A program made the position numbers and the translations under genes. 64,000 nucleotides of DNA from Paenibacillus uliginis N3/975 (lineage in GTDB: Bacteria; Bacillota; Bacilli; Paenibacillales; Paenibacillaceae), in NCBI RefSeq assembly GCF_900177425.1, contig NZ_LT840184.1:5355189-5419188 (forward strand), in the 5' to 3' direction. The notes under the pieces were generated by a model. That model had not been told where the DNA came from. It was given only the letters and a program-made list of their open reading frames with translations, and made no database searches. Below are positions 19,163 through 28,071 of the stretch, piece by piece. How positions within the stretch are numbered: the stretch's first letter is position 1; each line of letters begins with the position of its first letter.

Positions 19163-19476
19163 GCCTGGTTTCCGAAAAACATTTCGTAAGCCAGATCCGT
19201 CTGCACTTTGGACTCCTCGTCGGTCAGTTTGCGTACAAGCTGCAGCTCGACAGAAGTCACTTCACGGCCCTGAAAGTTGATCTCTGCCACACTGGCCGTG
19301 ATCAATACAATCGCAACCGCTTTGTTGTCAGGGGTATAGGCAATCACCTTTTGTCCTGCTGGAAAAACACGAAGCCCTTCCTTCAGCATTTTTCCCCGTC
19401 CGTATTCCAGAAGCTCGTAAAGCTCCTGCTCATTCTTAAACTTACAAACGGAATTGAACTCGGTTTGAAATCCCAT
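19159..19476 (-). CDS. Conserved hypothetical protein, possibly DUF2584-like
   Basis: A 105-residue soluble protein. The start is the ATG at 19476, seven bases after GGGAGG. It shows an N-terminal FQTEFNSVCKFK, a beta-rich middle (VIAYTPDNKAVAIVLITASV) and an acidic C-terminus. The layout (short N-terminal pattern, LRVFPAGQKV, then beta strands) recalls DUF2584, but this is from memory and not secure. Four-base overlap with uvsE suggests joint expression. Function unknown. Confidence 0.7.
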   Translation of the reverse strand: MGFQTEFNSVCKFKNEQELYELLEYGRGKMLKEGLRVFPAGQKVIAYTPDNKAVAIVLITASVAEINFQGREVTSVELQLVRKLTDEESKVQTDLAYEMFFGNQA

Positions 19477-19511
19477 GCGCCAGCCTCCCTTTCCGATATA
19501 AAAGATTAGAA

Positions 19512-19546
19512 TCAAGGGGAGCCGTGATATGCGCGGACTCCCCTTG
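19512..19546 (-). terminator. Probable ddl terminator
   Basis: Minus strand CCAAGGGGAG / CTCCCCTTG arms (19514-19546) followed by the T-rich ATTCTAATCTTTT. Confidence 0.5.
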
Positions 19547-19575
19547 GTATTCACTTACTATAATACTTTTACTTC

Positions 19576-20670
19576 TTAAGCTTCATTCTCGTAAACCAAT
19601 GCCTGCTTGCGGTTATGCCGCTCGATTCCCAGATCAATCATCCGGTCAAGCAGTTCGCGGTAAGATACGCCAGTCTCTCTCCAGAGCAGCGGATACATAC
19701 TGTAAGGTGTAAAGCCCGGCATTGTATTCACTTCATTAATAAGAATAGCACTATCCGAGCGCCGAATAAAGAAGTCAGCCCGCGTAATACCATTGCCTTC
19801 AATAGCTTTGAATGCCGTAATGGCAAGTTCCCGCAGCTGATCAGCCGTATCCGGCTCCACCGGAGCAGGAATGAGCATCTCTGATTGTCCATCCGTGTAT
19901 TTTGCCGCATAATCATAGTATTCACTGGAAGAGACAATTTCACCCGGTACCGAAGCCATTGGCTCGTCATTGCCAAGTACGCTGACTTCAACCTCGCGAG
20001 CGTCCACAAATTCTTCCACAATAATTTTGTTATCAAAACGCAGTGCTGTCTCAATCGAGCTTCTCAGTTCCTCAGCATCTCTCGCTTTCGAAATGCCGAC
20101 GCTTGAGCCCAGATTAGCCGGTTTCACAAAGCAAGGATAACCAAGTTCGTCCTCCATGCGCTGCAGCAGTTCATGACTGCTCCGCTCCCACTGGGATCGG
20201 TTGAAATAGCAATATTTGCACTGCGGCAGGTCCACTTGTGCAAATAGCTTCTTCATGACTCCTTTATCCATGCCCGCCGCTGAGGCAAGTACACCCGTTC
20301 CGACATAAGGAACATCTGCCATCTCGAATAGTCCCTGAATCGTGCCGTCCTCACCAAAGGTGCCATGAAGAAGCGGGAACATAATATCAACCGCTGTTTC
20401 CTCGTTACCGTACAGTCTGCTGAAGACCGCATTGAGCGCAGCTTGTGTACCTTCTCCGTCCTCAAGCTTCAGCTCAGAGGCATCTGAGAACGGTGTAGCG
20501 AGCTTGCCGCCGATTCTCCACGTTCCCTGTTTAGTAATATAGAAAGGAATAATTTCGTATTTATCAAAATCGAAAGCGTTCATGACCGCAAAGGCCGTCG
20601 AAAGCGAAACCTCATGTTCTCCCGATTTACCGCCATATACTAATCCTACCGTTAATTTGTCCTGTCCCAT
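19576..20670 (-). CDS. ddl: D-alanine--D-alanine ligase
   Basis: A 364-residue ATP-grasp enzyme joining two D-alanines for peptidoglycan precursors. Motifs: VGLVYGGKSGEHEVSLSTA at the N-terminus, HGTFGEDGTIQGLFE, CFVKPANLGSSVGISK, IIVEEFVDAREVEVSVLG, and the metal-binding INEVNTMPGFT. The position after GSSVGI and the residues near the second D-Ala site follow the vancomycin-sensitive D-Ala type (YDYAAKYTDG). ATG follows AGAGAGGTTTCGC. Confidence 0.95.
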   Translation of the reverse strand: MGQDKLTVGLVYGGKSGEHEVSLSTAFAVMNAFDFDKYEIIPFYITKQGTWRIGGKLATPFSDASELKLEDGEGTQAALNAVFSRLYGNEETAVDIMFPLLHGTFGEDGTIQGLFEMADVPYVGTGVLASAAGMDKGVMKKLFAQVDLPQCKYCYFNRSQWERSSHELLQRMEDELGYPCFVKPANLGSSVGISKARDAEELRSSIETALRFDNKIIVEEFVDAREVEVSVLGNDEPMASVPGEIVSSSEYYDYAAKYTDGQSEMLIPAPVEPDTADQLRELAITAFKAIEGNGITRADFFIRRSDSAILINEVNTMPGFTPYSMYPLLWRETGVSYRELLDRMIDLGIERHNRKQALVYENEA

Positions 20671-20716
20671 GCGAAACCTCTCTTTTTTACGAATTGTAGC
20701 ATATCATGCTGTCACG

Positions 20717-21742
20717 CTAAAAGTAATCGGGTATATGGTAAAAACGGTACACTGTATTATCATTCCAGGCATACGAGTCACGATAATCCCAGTAACGGTG
20801 CTTGCTGCTGACCGTATGAGCGTTCACAAGCGGCATACCGCCGGCATCAAATGCCGTAACGATCGTACTGTGCTGAAATGCTCCGTCACCATCCCAATCA
20901 TAGACGATGACATCCCCGAGCATCAGCTGCTCCGGACGCTCCACCATTTCCGCTCTTAAACCGGAAGTACTGGTGTTCAAATACCGAGCGAAGCTGTTCG
21001 AAACCGCCCAGCTGTAGCTCCACCATTCCCGGCTGTTCACATAACCCTTGTACCACCATCCCGTTTCTCTTTTACCAGTATAGTGGATTGGGGCTTTGCC
21101 TGCAAAGAGGCATTGAGAGATATAATTCGTGCAATCCACAGCGAATGTCGTAAACTCCGGGTTGCCCGAATCCCACCATTTATCAGCGTATGAGGCAGCC
21201 GCTTCTCGTTCGTAACGGCCTGTGCGTGAATGAGTTCCTGCTGCATAAACTCCATTGTTGATCAGAGGTATGGAAGGAACGGGACCTGAGGCTTCATGAT
21301 GGGCATTAAATTCCCTATCAGGCTCATTCAAAGGATGTCGTTCATCTTCAATCCGCTCCACGCCAACAATAAGCCAGGCGTCACCGTCGCGTACAACTGT
21401 CAACCGTTCCTGGCTGATGGTGTCTTCCCGATGAGTCACGCCTCTTTTTTCATAAAAGAACACCGTGTGCAGGCGAACATCCGCTACAACATCGTCCTCC
21501 GTCTCCCGAAGGATTCGGTGGAGCTTCGCTCTTGTCTCGCTCTTCTGGGGAGTTACCTCCCGCTCGGCGTACCAGGCCTGAATGCGGAACTGCCTTTCTC
21601 CCCGCTCCATCAGATAATCGAGATCCGTCACGATTTGTTCTCTCAGGCCCGATCCGTAATCCACCCGGCTCTGGTTATATTGATCCACATAAGTATACAA
21701 AGCATTTTTCCAAGGTCGCTGTGCTTCTTTCGTTTTCACCAT
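20717..21742 (-). CDS. Amidase-domain protein (putative amidase_6 family)
   Basis: A 341-residue protein. The C-terminal ~160 residues match the amidase_6 pattern: YADKWWDSGNPEF, catalytic Cys in VDCTNYISQCLFAG, WAVSNSFARYL, and the His in FQHSTIVTAFD. The N-terminal ~180 residues are a separate alpha/beta region with LTVVRDGDAWLIVGVERIED. There is no signal peptide, so it is either cytoplasmic or exported by another route. It probably hydrolyses an amide bond in wall or spore peptides. ATG follows AAGGGGCGAAGAAG. Confidence 0.82.
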   Translation of the reverse strand: MVKTKEAQRPWKNALYTYVDQYNQSRVDYGSGLREQIVTDLDYLMERGERQFRIQAWYAEREVTPQKSETRAKLHRILRETEDDVVADVRLHTVFFYEKRGVTHREDTISQERLTVVRDGDAWLIVGVERIEDERHPLNEPDREFNAHHEASGPVPSIPLINNGVYAAGTHSRTGRYEREAAASYADKWWDSGNPEFTTFAVDCTNYISQCLFAGKAPIHYTGKRETGWWYKGYVNSREWWSYSWAVSNSFARYLNTSTSGLRAEMVERPEQLMLGDVIVYDWDGDGAFQHSTIVTAFDAGGMPLVNAHTVSSKHRYWDYRDSYAWNDNTVYRFYHIPDYF

Positions 21743-21912
21743 CTTCTTCGCCCCTTTCCGGACTTTCCATCGCCGTCATCATCCCGGGAAGATATACATA
21801 ACACATTATATGAAGAAACAGGCCCCGCTATGAACCGAGCTTTTCGTCGGAATCGCTGGAAAATTGGGCATAAATAAGCTCGTGGAAATGCGTTATTTCC
21901 TGCAAAAAATGC

Positions 21913-21941
21913 TTTACGTCAGAACTTGTAAACGTTATACT
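21913..21941 (+). promoter_or_regulatory. acnA promoter
   Basis: -35 TTTACG (21913-21918), 17 bases, -10 TATACT (21936-21941); start predicted near 21948. Confidence 0.6.
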
Positions 21942-21966
21942 TAAAGTAAGTTAAATTTTGAAATTG

Positions 21967-21985
21967 TGTTTCACCTAATGAAACA
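21967..21985. promoter_or_regulatory. Operator-like dyad in the acnA leader
   Basis: TGTTTCA-CCTAA-TGAAACA, a perfect 7-bp inverted repeat at about +19 to +37 from the predicted transcription start. It is not the CcpC half-site pattern (ATAA-N7-TTAT) known for B. subtilis citB. Its position suggests a roadblock repressor site. Confidence 0.5.
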
Positions 21986-22023
21986 ACTGTGAAAAAATCG
22001 ATATGACTCAAGGAGGTTCATCT

Positions 22024-24744
22024 ATGTCAGTTAAGGACCAATTTTCGATCTCCCGAACGCTTGAGGTGGGCGGGAAAAATTACCGTTATTTCAGCCTACA
22101 GGCTCTGGAAGAGCAAGGACATGGCAGTGTATCGAAGCTTCCATTCTCCATCCGGGTATTGCTTGAAGCGGCTGTCCGTCAATTTGATGGACGTGCAATT
22201 ACGAAAGAACATGTGAAGCAACTCTCCAAATGGAATGAGGGACTGGACAGCAATAAAGAAATCCCATTCATTCCAGCCCGTATCGTATTGCAGGATTTCA
22301 CCGGTGTACCGGTCGTTGTAGACCTTGCAGCCATGCGTGATACGGTTAAAAAATCCGGCGGAGATCCGAAGCAGATCAATCCGCTCGTACCTGTCGATCT
22401 CGTTATCGACCACTCGGTTATGGTTGACGCTTTCGGTACCGACCAAGCTCTCGAATATAATATGAAAGTAGAATTCGAGCGTAACGAAGAGCGCTATCGC
22501 TTCCTTCGCTGGGCTCAAACTGCATTCAATAACTTTCGTGCTGTTCCTCCGGGAACGGGTATCGTTCACCAAGTTAACCTGGAGTATCTCGCATCCGTAG
22601 CAGCAACGAAGACGGTTGATGGCGAAACACTTGTCTTCCCAGATTCCCTCGTAGGTACAGACTCCCATACGACCATGATCAATGGTCTCGGCGTTGTTGG
22701 CTGGGGTGTCGGCGGCATTGAGGCGGAAGCTGGTATGCTCGGACAACCACTTTATTTCGTAACACCTGAGGTTGTCGGCTTTAAGCTGACAGGCAGTCTG
22801 GCAGAAGGCGCTACAGCAACCGACCTCGCTCTGACCGTTACTCAAATGCTCCGCAAAAAAGGCGTTGTCGGCAAATTCGTTGAATTCTATGGCCCGGGTC
22901 TGGCCAATATCAGTCTAGCTGACCGTGCGACCGTAGCGAACATGGCTCCAGAATATGGTGCTACCATCGGCTTCTTCCCGGTTGACGACGAGACACTCGC
23001 ATATCTCCGGAATACGGGCCGCCCTGATGATCAGGTTGAGCTCGTGGAAGCTTACTATAAAGCACAGAATATGTTCCGCACAGCTGAAACAGCTGATCCG
23101 GAATTTACAGATGTTATCGAGCTGGATCTGGCTTCGGTTGTACCAAGCTTGGCTGGTCCTAAACGGCCACAGGACCGTATTGAGCTCACGAATATGAAAG
23201 ACAACTTTAACGACATTATCCGTACCCCGATCGATAAAGGCGGTTACGGTCTAAGCGATGAGAAAATCGAGCAGAAAGTAACCGTTAGCCATAAAGACGG
23301 TACAACTAGTGAAATGGGAGCCGGCGCGGTTGTTATTGCAGCGATCACGAGCTGTACTAACACATCCAACCCGAGCGTTATGCTGGGTGCAGGTCTCCTG
23401 GCGAAAAAAGCGGTTGAGCGCGGTCTGAAAAAACCAGGCTACGTGAAGAGCAGCTTGACCCCAGGCTCCCTTGTTGTTACAGACTACCTGGAGAAGGCAG
23501 GCCTTCTGCATTATCTGGAAGCACTCGGCTTCTACGTTGCCGGCTATGGCTGTGCAACTTGTATCGGTAACTCCGGTCCGCTTCCGGACGAAGTCAGCCA
23601 GGCTATCACAGATAATGACATGACTGTTGCGGCTGTACTCTCCGGTAACCGTAACTTTGAAGGTCGTGTTCACGCACAGGTCAAAGCTAACTACCTGGGT
23701 TCGCCGCCGCTCGTCGTAGCTTACGCGCTGGCTGGTACGGTAAACATCGATCTGCAGAACGATCCAATCGGCTACGATCCGAACAACGAACCGGTATATT
23801 TGAAGGATATCTGGCCAACAAGTGCGGAAATCCGCGAAGCGATCGGCCAATCCGTAAGCGCGGATGCATTCCGCAGCAAATACGCGAACGTATTTACTGC
23901 CAACGAGCGCTGGAACGCGATTCCTGTACCAGAAGGCGAGCTGTATGAGTGGGATAACCAATCCACCTACATTCAGAATCCTCCGTTCTTCGAAAACCTT
24001 GGAAACAGCCTGAACGATATTCAAGATATCCGCGAAGCTCGTGTACTTGCTTTGCTGAGTGATTCCGTAACAACGGATCATATCTCTCCGGCCGGTAACA
24101 TTGCAGTGAACAGCCCAGCAGGCGTTTACCTGAACGAACGCGGTGTTGCACGTAAAGACTTCAACTCCTACGGTTCCCGCCGTGGTAATCACGAAGTCAT
24201 GATGCGCGGTACTTTCGCTAACATCCGGATCCGCAACCAGGTTGCTCCAGGTACAGAAGGCGGCGTAACGACTTACCTGCCAACCGACGAAGTGATGTCC
24301 ATCTACGACGCTTCGATGAACTACCAAGATGGCGGTCAGAATCTGATCGTTATTGCGGGTAAAGAGTACGGTACAGGCAGCTCCCGTGACTGGGCGGCAA
24401 AAGGTACCTACCTGCTTGGCGTCAAAGCTGTACTGGCAGAAAGCTTCGAGCGGATTCACCGTTCCAACCTTGTAGGCATGGGTGTTCTGCCACTTCAGTT
24501 CCAGGAAGGACATGGATGGCAGAACCTTGGGCTGAACGGACGTGAGACATTTGATGTTCTCGGCCTGGACAACAACGTGAAGCCGGGTCAAGAGCTGACC
24601 GTTGTCGCCACCCGCGAAGACGGCACTCGTTTCGAAATCCCTGTCATTGCTCGTCTGGACAGCATGGTCGATGTGGACTATTACCATAACGGTGGTATCC
24701 TGCAAACGGTGCTTCGCCAGATGATCGCAAATAACCAGAAATAA
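22024..24744 (+). CDS. acnA: Aconitate hydratase A
   Basis: A 906-residue TCA-cycle enzyme interconverting citrate and isocitrate through a [4Fe-4S] cluster. Cluster cysteines are in AAITSCTNTSNP and GYGCATCIGNSGPLP; DSHTTMINGLGVVGWGVGGIEAEA, SRDWAAKGTYLLGVKAVLAES and SVTTDHISPAGNI are hallmark motifs. The ATG at 22024 follows CAAGGAGGTTCATCT; the in-frame ATG at 22003 contains the ribosome site downstream of it and is not used. Length is normal for IRP-type aconitases. It is transcribed alone and ends in a strong terminator. Confidence 0.96.
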   Translation: MSVKDQFSISRTLEVGGKNYRYFSLQALEEQGHGSVSKLPFSIRVLLEAAVRQFDGRAITKEHVKQLSKWNEGLDSNKEIPFIPARIVLQDFTGVPVVVDLAAMRDTVKKSGGDPKQINPLVPVDLVIDHSVMVDAFGTDQALEYNMKVEFERNEERYRFLRWAQTAFNNFRAVPPGTGIVHQVNLEYLASVAATKTVDGETLVFPDSLVGTDSHTTMINGLGVVGWGVGGIEAEAGMLGQPLYFVTPEVVGFKLTGSLAEGATATDLALTVTQMLRKKGVVGKFVEFYGPGLANISLADRATVANMAPEYGATIGFFPVDDETLAYLRNTGRPDDQVELVEAYYKAQNMFRTAETADPEFTDVIELDLASVVPSLAGPKRPQDRIELTNMKDNFNDIIRTPIDKGGYGLSDEKIEQKVTVSHKDGTTSEMGAGAVVIAAITSCTNTSNPSVMLGAGLLAKKAVERGLKKPGYVKSSLTPGSLVVTDYLEKAGLLHYLEALGFYVAGYGCATCIGNSGPLPDEVSQAITDNDMTVAAVLSGNRNFEGRVHAQVKANYLGSPPLVVAYALAGTVNIDLQNDPIGYDPNNEPVYLKDIWPTSAEIREAIGQSVSADAFRSKYANVFTANERWNAIPVPEGELYEWDNQSTYIQNPPFFENLGNSLNDIQDIREARVLALLSDSVTTDHISPAGNIAVNSPAGVYLNERGVARKDFNSYGSRRGNHEVMMRGTFANIRIRNQVAPGTEGGVTTYLPTDEVMSIYDASMNYQDGGQNLIVIAGKEYGTGSSRDWAAKGTYLLGVKAVLAESFERIHRSNLVGMGVLPLQFQEGHGWQNLGLNGRETFDVLGLDNNVKPGQELTVVATREDGTRFEIPVIARLDSMVDVDYYHNGGILQTVLRQMIANNQK

Positions 24745-24772
24745 CACATATGACCGGCGCTTTAGCCTTAGT

Positions 24773-24814
24773 AAAAAATCCCCATCTTCTTTTCAGGAAG
24801 GTGGGGATTTTTGT
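24773..24814 (+). terminator. acnA terminator
   Basis: AAAAATCCCCATCTT / AAGGTGGGGATTTTT hairpin with T run on the plus strand. Confidence 0.9.
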
Positions 24815-24944
24815 ATTTACTAAGACTTTTCTCCCCTTTTTGGTAAAAAACGTTTCATAACTCATCGCAGGTGGTTAAAATGTAAAAAATCATTTTTTAA
24901 ATCCGGTATATCTATACAAATCCCGGTATTAGGAGGATCGTCAC

Positions 24945-25097
24945 ATGCTGACTGTACATACGATGGTACCGTTCCATCACCAGTACCCACGGCCACAAAC
25001 CGTTAATACCATCAAGAGGGAACAGACTGGGAAGAAGCGCATTACCTTTCATGAAATTCTGAAACAGAAAATGAAAGAGAAAACAACGAAACGTTAA
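24945..25097 (+). CDS. Small basic hypothetical protein (50 residues)
   Basis: A 50-codon reading frame from ATG (24945) to TAA, with an excellent ribosome site AGGAGG eight bases upstream. The product is rich in Lys, His, Arg and Thr: N-terminus MLTVHTMVPFHHQYP and C-terminal GKKRITFHEILKQKMKEK, the latter predicted amphipathic helix. There is no membrane segment or known domain. It lies between the acnA terminator and the convergent nucleotidase, with A/T-rich sequence upstream. Not certain to be translated, but the strong start signal supports it. Confidence 0.6.
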   Translation: MLTVHTMVPFHHQYPRPQTVNTIKREQTGKKRITFHEILKQKMKEKTTKR

Positions 25098-25128
25098 TAT
25101 ATACCGTTAACCGTACCTATGATTCCAG

Positions 25129-26718
25129 TCACCGCCCCACTATCACTCTCCAGTTGGAGTTGCATGTTGCAGTTATGGTTCCCTGCTTCACAATATAGTC
25201 GGTTACCAGATCAGACATATCAATTTGAATCTCCCTCATGACCCGCTTCCCATTGTACATGTCGTAATCCCCGCCCCCTCCGGCACGGTAATTGTTCATG
25301 ACAACATCAAGTTCCATATCATCTGTGAGCGCTGCCCCGCCCCGGCTTAGCTTGACTACTCGCCGGCCGATCGGCCTAGTAACGTCCAATTCATATTCAA
25401 TGCCTTCCCACATATCGTAATTGTAATGCTGCGCCTTCGGCTCCAAGTAAGCTGGATTCACACCCAGTCGTCCGCCCGAATCAAGCATGAAGTAAGCAGC
25501 TGTCTGCTCCAGCGCCGCCCGGATATCCCAGCCGGTTAGCCTCAATACAGTCAGCGTATTCGGGTACATGAAGTTCGTTAAGACATCCCTCATCGTGATC
25601 ACGGGCCCGAACCCCGCCGACTCGTTATTCAGCAGTGCTGTATTCGATACCTCCACCCCCGCCGCATCCATCTGCACCTTGTTTACAAACTCAATGAAAG
25701 GATGATCGGCAGAGCGGCAGGCCAGCGGGTCGGATATCGTCAGATCGCCAATCACATGACCTATCGGCCGATCGAGCCAGTCCTGCGTCTCGGTCTCGAT
25801 CTCATGTGTCAGCTCTAACACCGTGTCATCAGCCACTACCGTCTCATCAGAGATAAGCAGTTCAGCCCTCTTCTCCTGTATTCTCCATCCACCCTCAGCC
25901 TTTCTGGCAAAATCAACTGTGATCCTGCCGAGCGCTTGTCCGTTGCAACCCGGCTGTACGATGGTGACTCCCCCTGCCTGAGCAGCCAGAAGCCGATGCT
26001 GGTGTCCAGTGATTAGCACATCGATGCCGTCAACTTCCGTGCACATCGCGTATGCCTGATTCTCACTGGTCAATCTCTCCGCCGGGTCGCCAGTAAGCAA
26101 TTCGCGTTCAAATCCGCCGTGGTAAGCGACCACCAACAGGTCCGGCTGTTCTTCTCGCCGAATGCGGGGGACCCAGGCCCTGACCGTTTCTAAGGCATCT
26201 CTGAATTGCAGGCCCTGAATATGTGCCGGATTCTCCCAGTGAGGGATATAATGCGTCGTTACGCCCAGAATCGCTACTTTAACTGCGTCTCCTACAACCT
26301 TTACAATATACGGTTTACCAAAAGCCGGTTCGCCCGTCTCCGAATCCACGATTCCTGCCGACAGCCAAGGGAAGTCTGATTCGCATATCACCCGCTTTAG
26401 CAAATCCATTCCATAGTTAAATTCATGATTCCCCGGCACGGCAGCAATATAATGCAGCTCATTAAGCACGGTTACCGCAGGATGCACACCGTCCCTATGT
26501 TTCAATGCGTATGCAGCGAGCGGAGTCCCTTGAATCAAATCTCCATTGTCCACTAGCAGCAGCTCCGGCGCCCGTAGCCGTTCTGCACGAATCATCGTTG
26601 CTATTTTGGCAAGACCGAGGTTCCGCTCCTCGCGAGTCCGGTAATCCGTCGGATATATATGCCCATGAATATCGCTTGTAACCAGTATTTCGCACGTAAT
26701 CTGATGGTTATCCTCCAT
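25129..26718 (-). CDS. 5'-nucleotidase/2',3'-cyclic phosphodiesterase-type metallophosphatase
   Basis: A 529-residue UshA/YfkN-like enzyme. The N-terminal calcineurin-type metallophosphatase domain shows all metal motifs: TSDIHGHIYP, VDNGDLIQGTPLA, PGNHEFNYG, YHGGFE and ITGHQHR. The C-terminal 5'-nucleotidase substrate domain (from ~residue 310) has TNFMYPNTLTVLRLTG and NNYRAGGGGDYDMYNG. No signal peptide is visible, unlike UshA, so a cytoplasmic site or unusual export must be assumed. It is divergent from phnD and shares the region with the PhoP-like box, suggesting a role in phosphate recovery from nucleotides. ATG follows GGGAGTGCAAAT. Confidence 0.87.
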   Translation of the reverse strand: MEDNHQITCEILVTSDIHGHIYPTDYRTREERNLGLAKIATMIRAERLRAPELLLVDNGDLIQGTPLAAYALKHRDGVHPAVTVLNELHYIAAVPGNHEFNYGMDLLKRVICESDFPWLSAGIVDSETGEPAFGKPYIVKVVGDAVKVAILGVTTHYIPHWENPAHIQGLQFRDALETVRAWVPRIRREEQPDLLVVAYHGGFERELLTGDPAERLTSENQAYAMCTEVDGIDVLITGHQHRLLAAQAGGVTIVQPGCNGQALGRITVDFARKAEGGWRIQEKRAELLISDETVVADDTVLELTHEIETETQDWLDRPIGHVIGDLTISDPLACRSADHPFIEFVNKVQMDAAGVEVSNTALLNNESAGFGPVITMRDVLTNFMYPNTLTVLRLTGWDIRAALEQTAAYFMLDSGGRLGVNPAYLEPKAQHYNYDMWEGIEYELDVTRPIGRRVVKLSRGGAALTDDMELDVVMNNYRAGGGGDYDMYNGKRVMREIQIDMSDLVTDYIVKQGTITATCNSNWRVIVGR

Positions 26719-26837
26719 ATTTGCACTCCCTCATTCCTAGTTTAGACCAGCCTTCTTAAGAGTTATTTATCCGGACTCTTAAAGTTTAGCAAGTAAAATC
26801 AAGTTTTATATTAAAATTACATACTTTTTTCAAAAAA

Positions 26838-26876
26838 TTAACATTCGGATAACAACGGCTTAATAAACTGTTTTTA
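26838..26876 (+). promoter_or_regulatory. PhoP-box-like array upstream of phnD
   Basis: Four hexamers at an exact 11-base period: TTAACA, ATAACA, TTAATA, TTTTTA, each separated by five bases. This matches the Bacillus PhoP box (repeats of TT[AT]ACA-like hexamers, 5-base spacing). A -10 candidate (TATAAG, 26883-26888) lies just downstream, so the repeats cover about -18 to -56, the usual PhoP activator position. Confidence 0.65.
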
Positions 26877-26922
26877 TAGTTATATAAGTAATGAAAAATA
26901 GAATGTGTGGAGGTCATATCGT

Positions 26923-27933
26923 TTGAGAAAAATCGTGAAATTTGTTATGCCCCTGTTCTTATCTATCGCAGTCATAAGCGGTTGCGGGGCTAACTCCCCG
27001 GTCAGCAGCACCACTAAAGAAGCGGCCGCTAATAATAGCGCGACAAACTCCGCTCAAGACAAACCGCAAGATAACGCCTCGAATAACGCAGCAACGATTG
27101 ATACCGGTTACGTTCCCGAAAAGCTCACCGTACAGTTTGTCCCTTCCCAAAATGCGGATACGCTTGAAGCCAAGGCCAAACCATTGGAGAAGCTGCTGTC
27201 CGACCGGCTTGGCATACCGATAGAAGTGAGCGTATCGACCGACTTTAACACGATTATCGAAGCGATGGCTTCCAAAAAAGTCGATGTCGGCTTCCTGCCG
27301 CCAACCGCTTACGTCCTGGCTAAAGAAAAAGGCGCCGCAGAAGTAATCCTTCAAGCCCAGCGCTATGGAGTAAAAGATGAGACCGGTGAGCCAACAAATG
27401 AGTTGGTTGACTTCTACAAAGCGATGATCATCGTAAAGAAAGACTCCGGAATCAAGACCGTTGCCGATCTGAAGGGCAAAAAAATCGCCTACCAAAATGT
27501 GACCTCATCCGCAGGTTATGTATGGCCTGCCGGGAAGCTGATCGAGGCCGGACTGGACCCGTTGAAAGATGTGGAAGCCATCACCGTAAAAGGCCATGAC
27601 CAAGGCGTTCTCGCTGTATTGAACGGCGATGTAGATGCGGCCGCGATTTTCCAGGATGCACGAAATATCGTGAAGAACGACTATCCAAACGTTTTTGAGG
27701 ATACTCGCGTCCTGACTTATACCGATAAAATTCCGAATGATACCGTTACCGTTCGCTCCGATATGAGCCCAGAATGGATCGAGAAGCTCCAAAACGCCTT
27801 CATTGAGATCGGCAAGGACACTGAAGGCCACGCCATTATTGCCGATATTTATACGCACGAGGGCTATGTGAAATCGGAGGACAGCATCTTCGAAATCGTC
27901 CGTGAATATGGCGAGAAGGTCAAGACCGAATAG
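26923..27933 (+). CDS. phnD: Phosphonate/phosphite ABC transporter, substrate-binding lipoprotein
   Basis: A 336-residue PhnD-family binding protein, secreted and lipid-anchored: lipobox VISGC (Cys ~22), then a Ser/Asn/Ala-rich linker, then a two-lobed periplasmic-binding fold. Family motifs include VSTDFNTIIEAMASKKVDVGF, SGIKTVADLKGKKIAYQN and VTSSAGYVWPAG, in which the Ser-Ser-Ala segment binds the phosphonate group. The start is TTG at 26923, nine bases from GGAGG; the upstream GTG at 26905 precedes the ribosome site. First gene of phnDCEE, behind the PhoP-like box. The ligand may be phosphonate, phosphite or phosphate. Confidence 0.9.
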   Translation: MRKIVKFVMPLFLSIAVISGCGANSPVSSTTKEAAANNSATNSAQDKPQDNASNNAATIDTGYVPEKLTVQFVPSQNADTLEAKAKPLEKLLSDRLGIPIEVSVSTDFNTIIEAMASKKVDVGFLPPTAYVLAKEKGAAEVILQAQRYGVKDETGEPTNELVDFYKAMIIVKKDSGIKTVADLKGKKIAYQNVTSSAGYVWPAGKLIEAGLDPLKDVEAITVKGHDQGVLAVLNGDVDAAAIFQDARNIVKNDYPNVFEDTRVLTYTDKIPNDTVTVRSDMSPEWIEKLQNAFIEIGKDTEGHAIIADIYTHEGYVKSEDSIFEIVREYGEKVKTE

Positions 27934-27995
27934 TCTAACGAATCCGGCCCCTCATCGCATTGAGGAATCGAGGTTGATGATGGGTATTTTTGAAG

Positions 27996-28036
27996 AGCCA
28001 GTCAGAGTGCTATCTGCACTGTGGCTGGCTATGCTA
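27996..28036 (+). terminator. Intercistronic terminator/attenuator between phnD and phnC
   Basis: Long stem AGCCAGTCAGAGTGC / GCACTGTGGCTGGCT with a five-base loop, then ATGCTATTTTTT. It should stop part of the transcripts after phnD, giving more binding protein than transporter. Confidence 0.7.
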
Positions 28037-28071
28037 TTTTTTACGATAACGCATAAAGGAATGGTGTTTAC

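Noticed and set aside
23251..24747. 498-codon open frame antisense to acnA
   Set aside because: It is an exact shadow of the aconitase gene, has Cys/Val/Thr-rich composition from reversed codons, and no ribosome site or homology.
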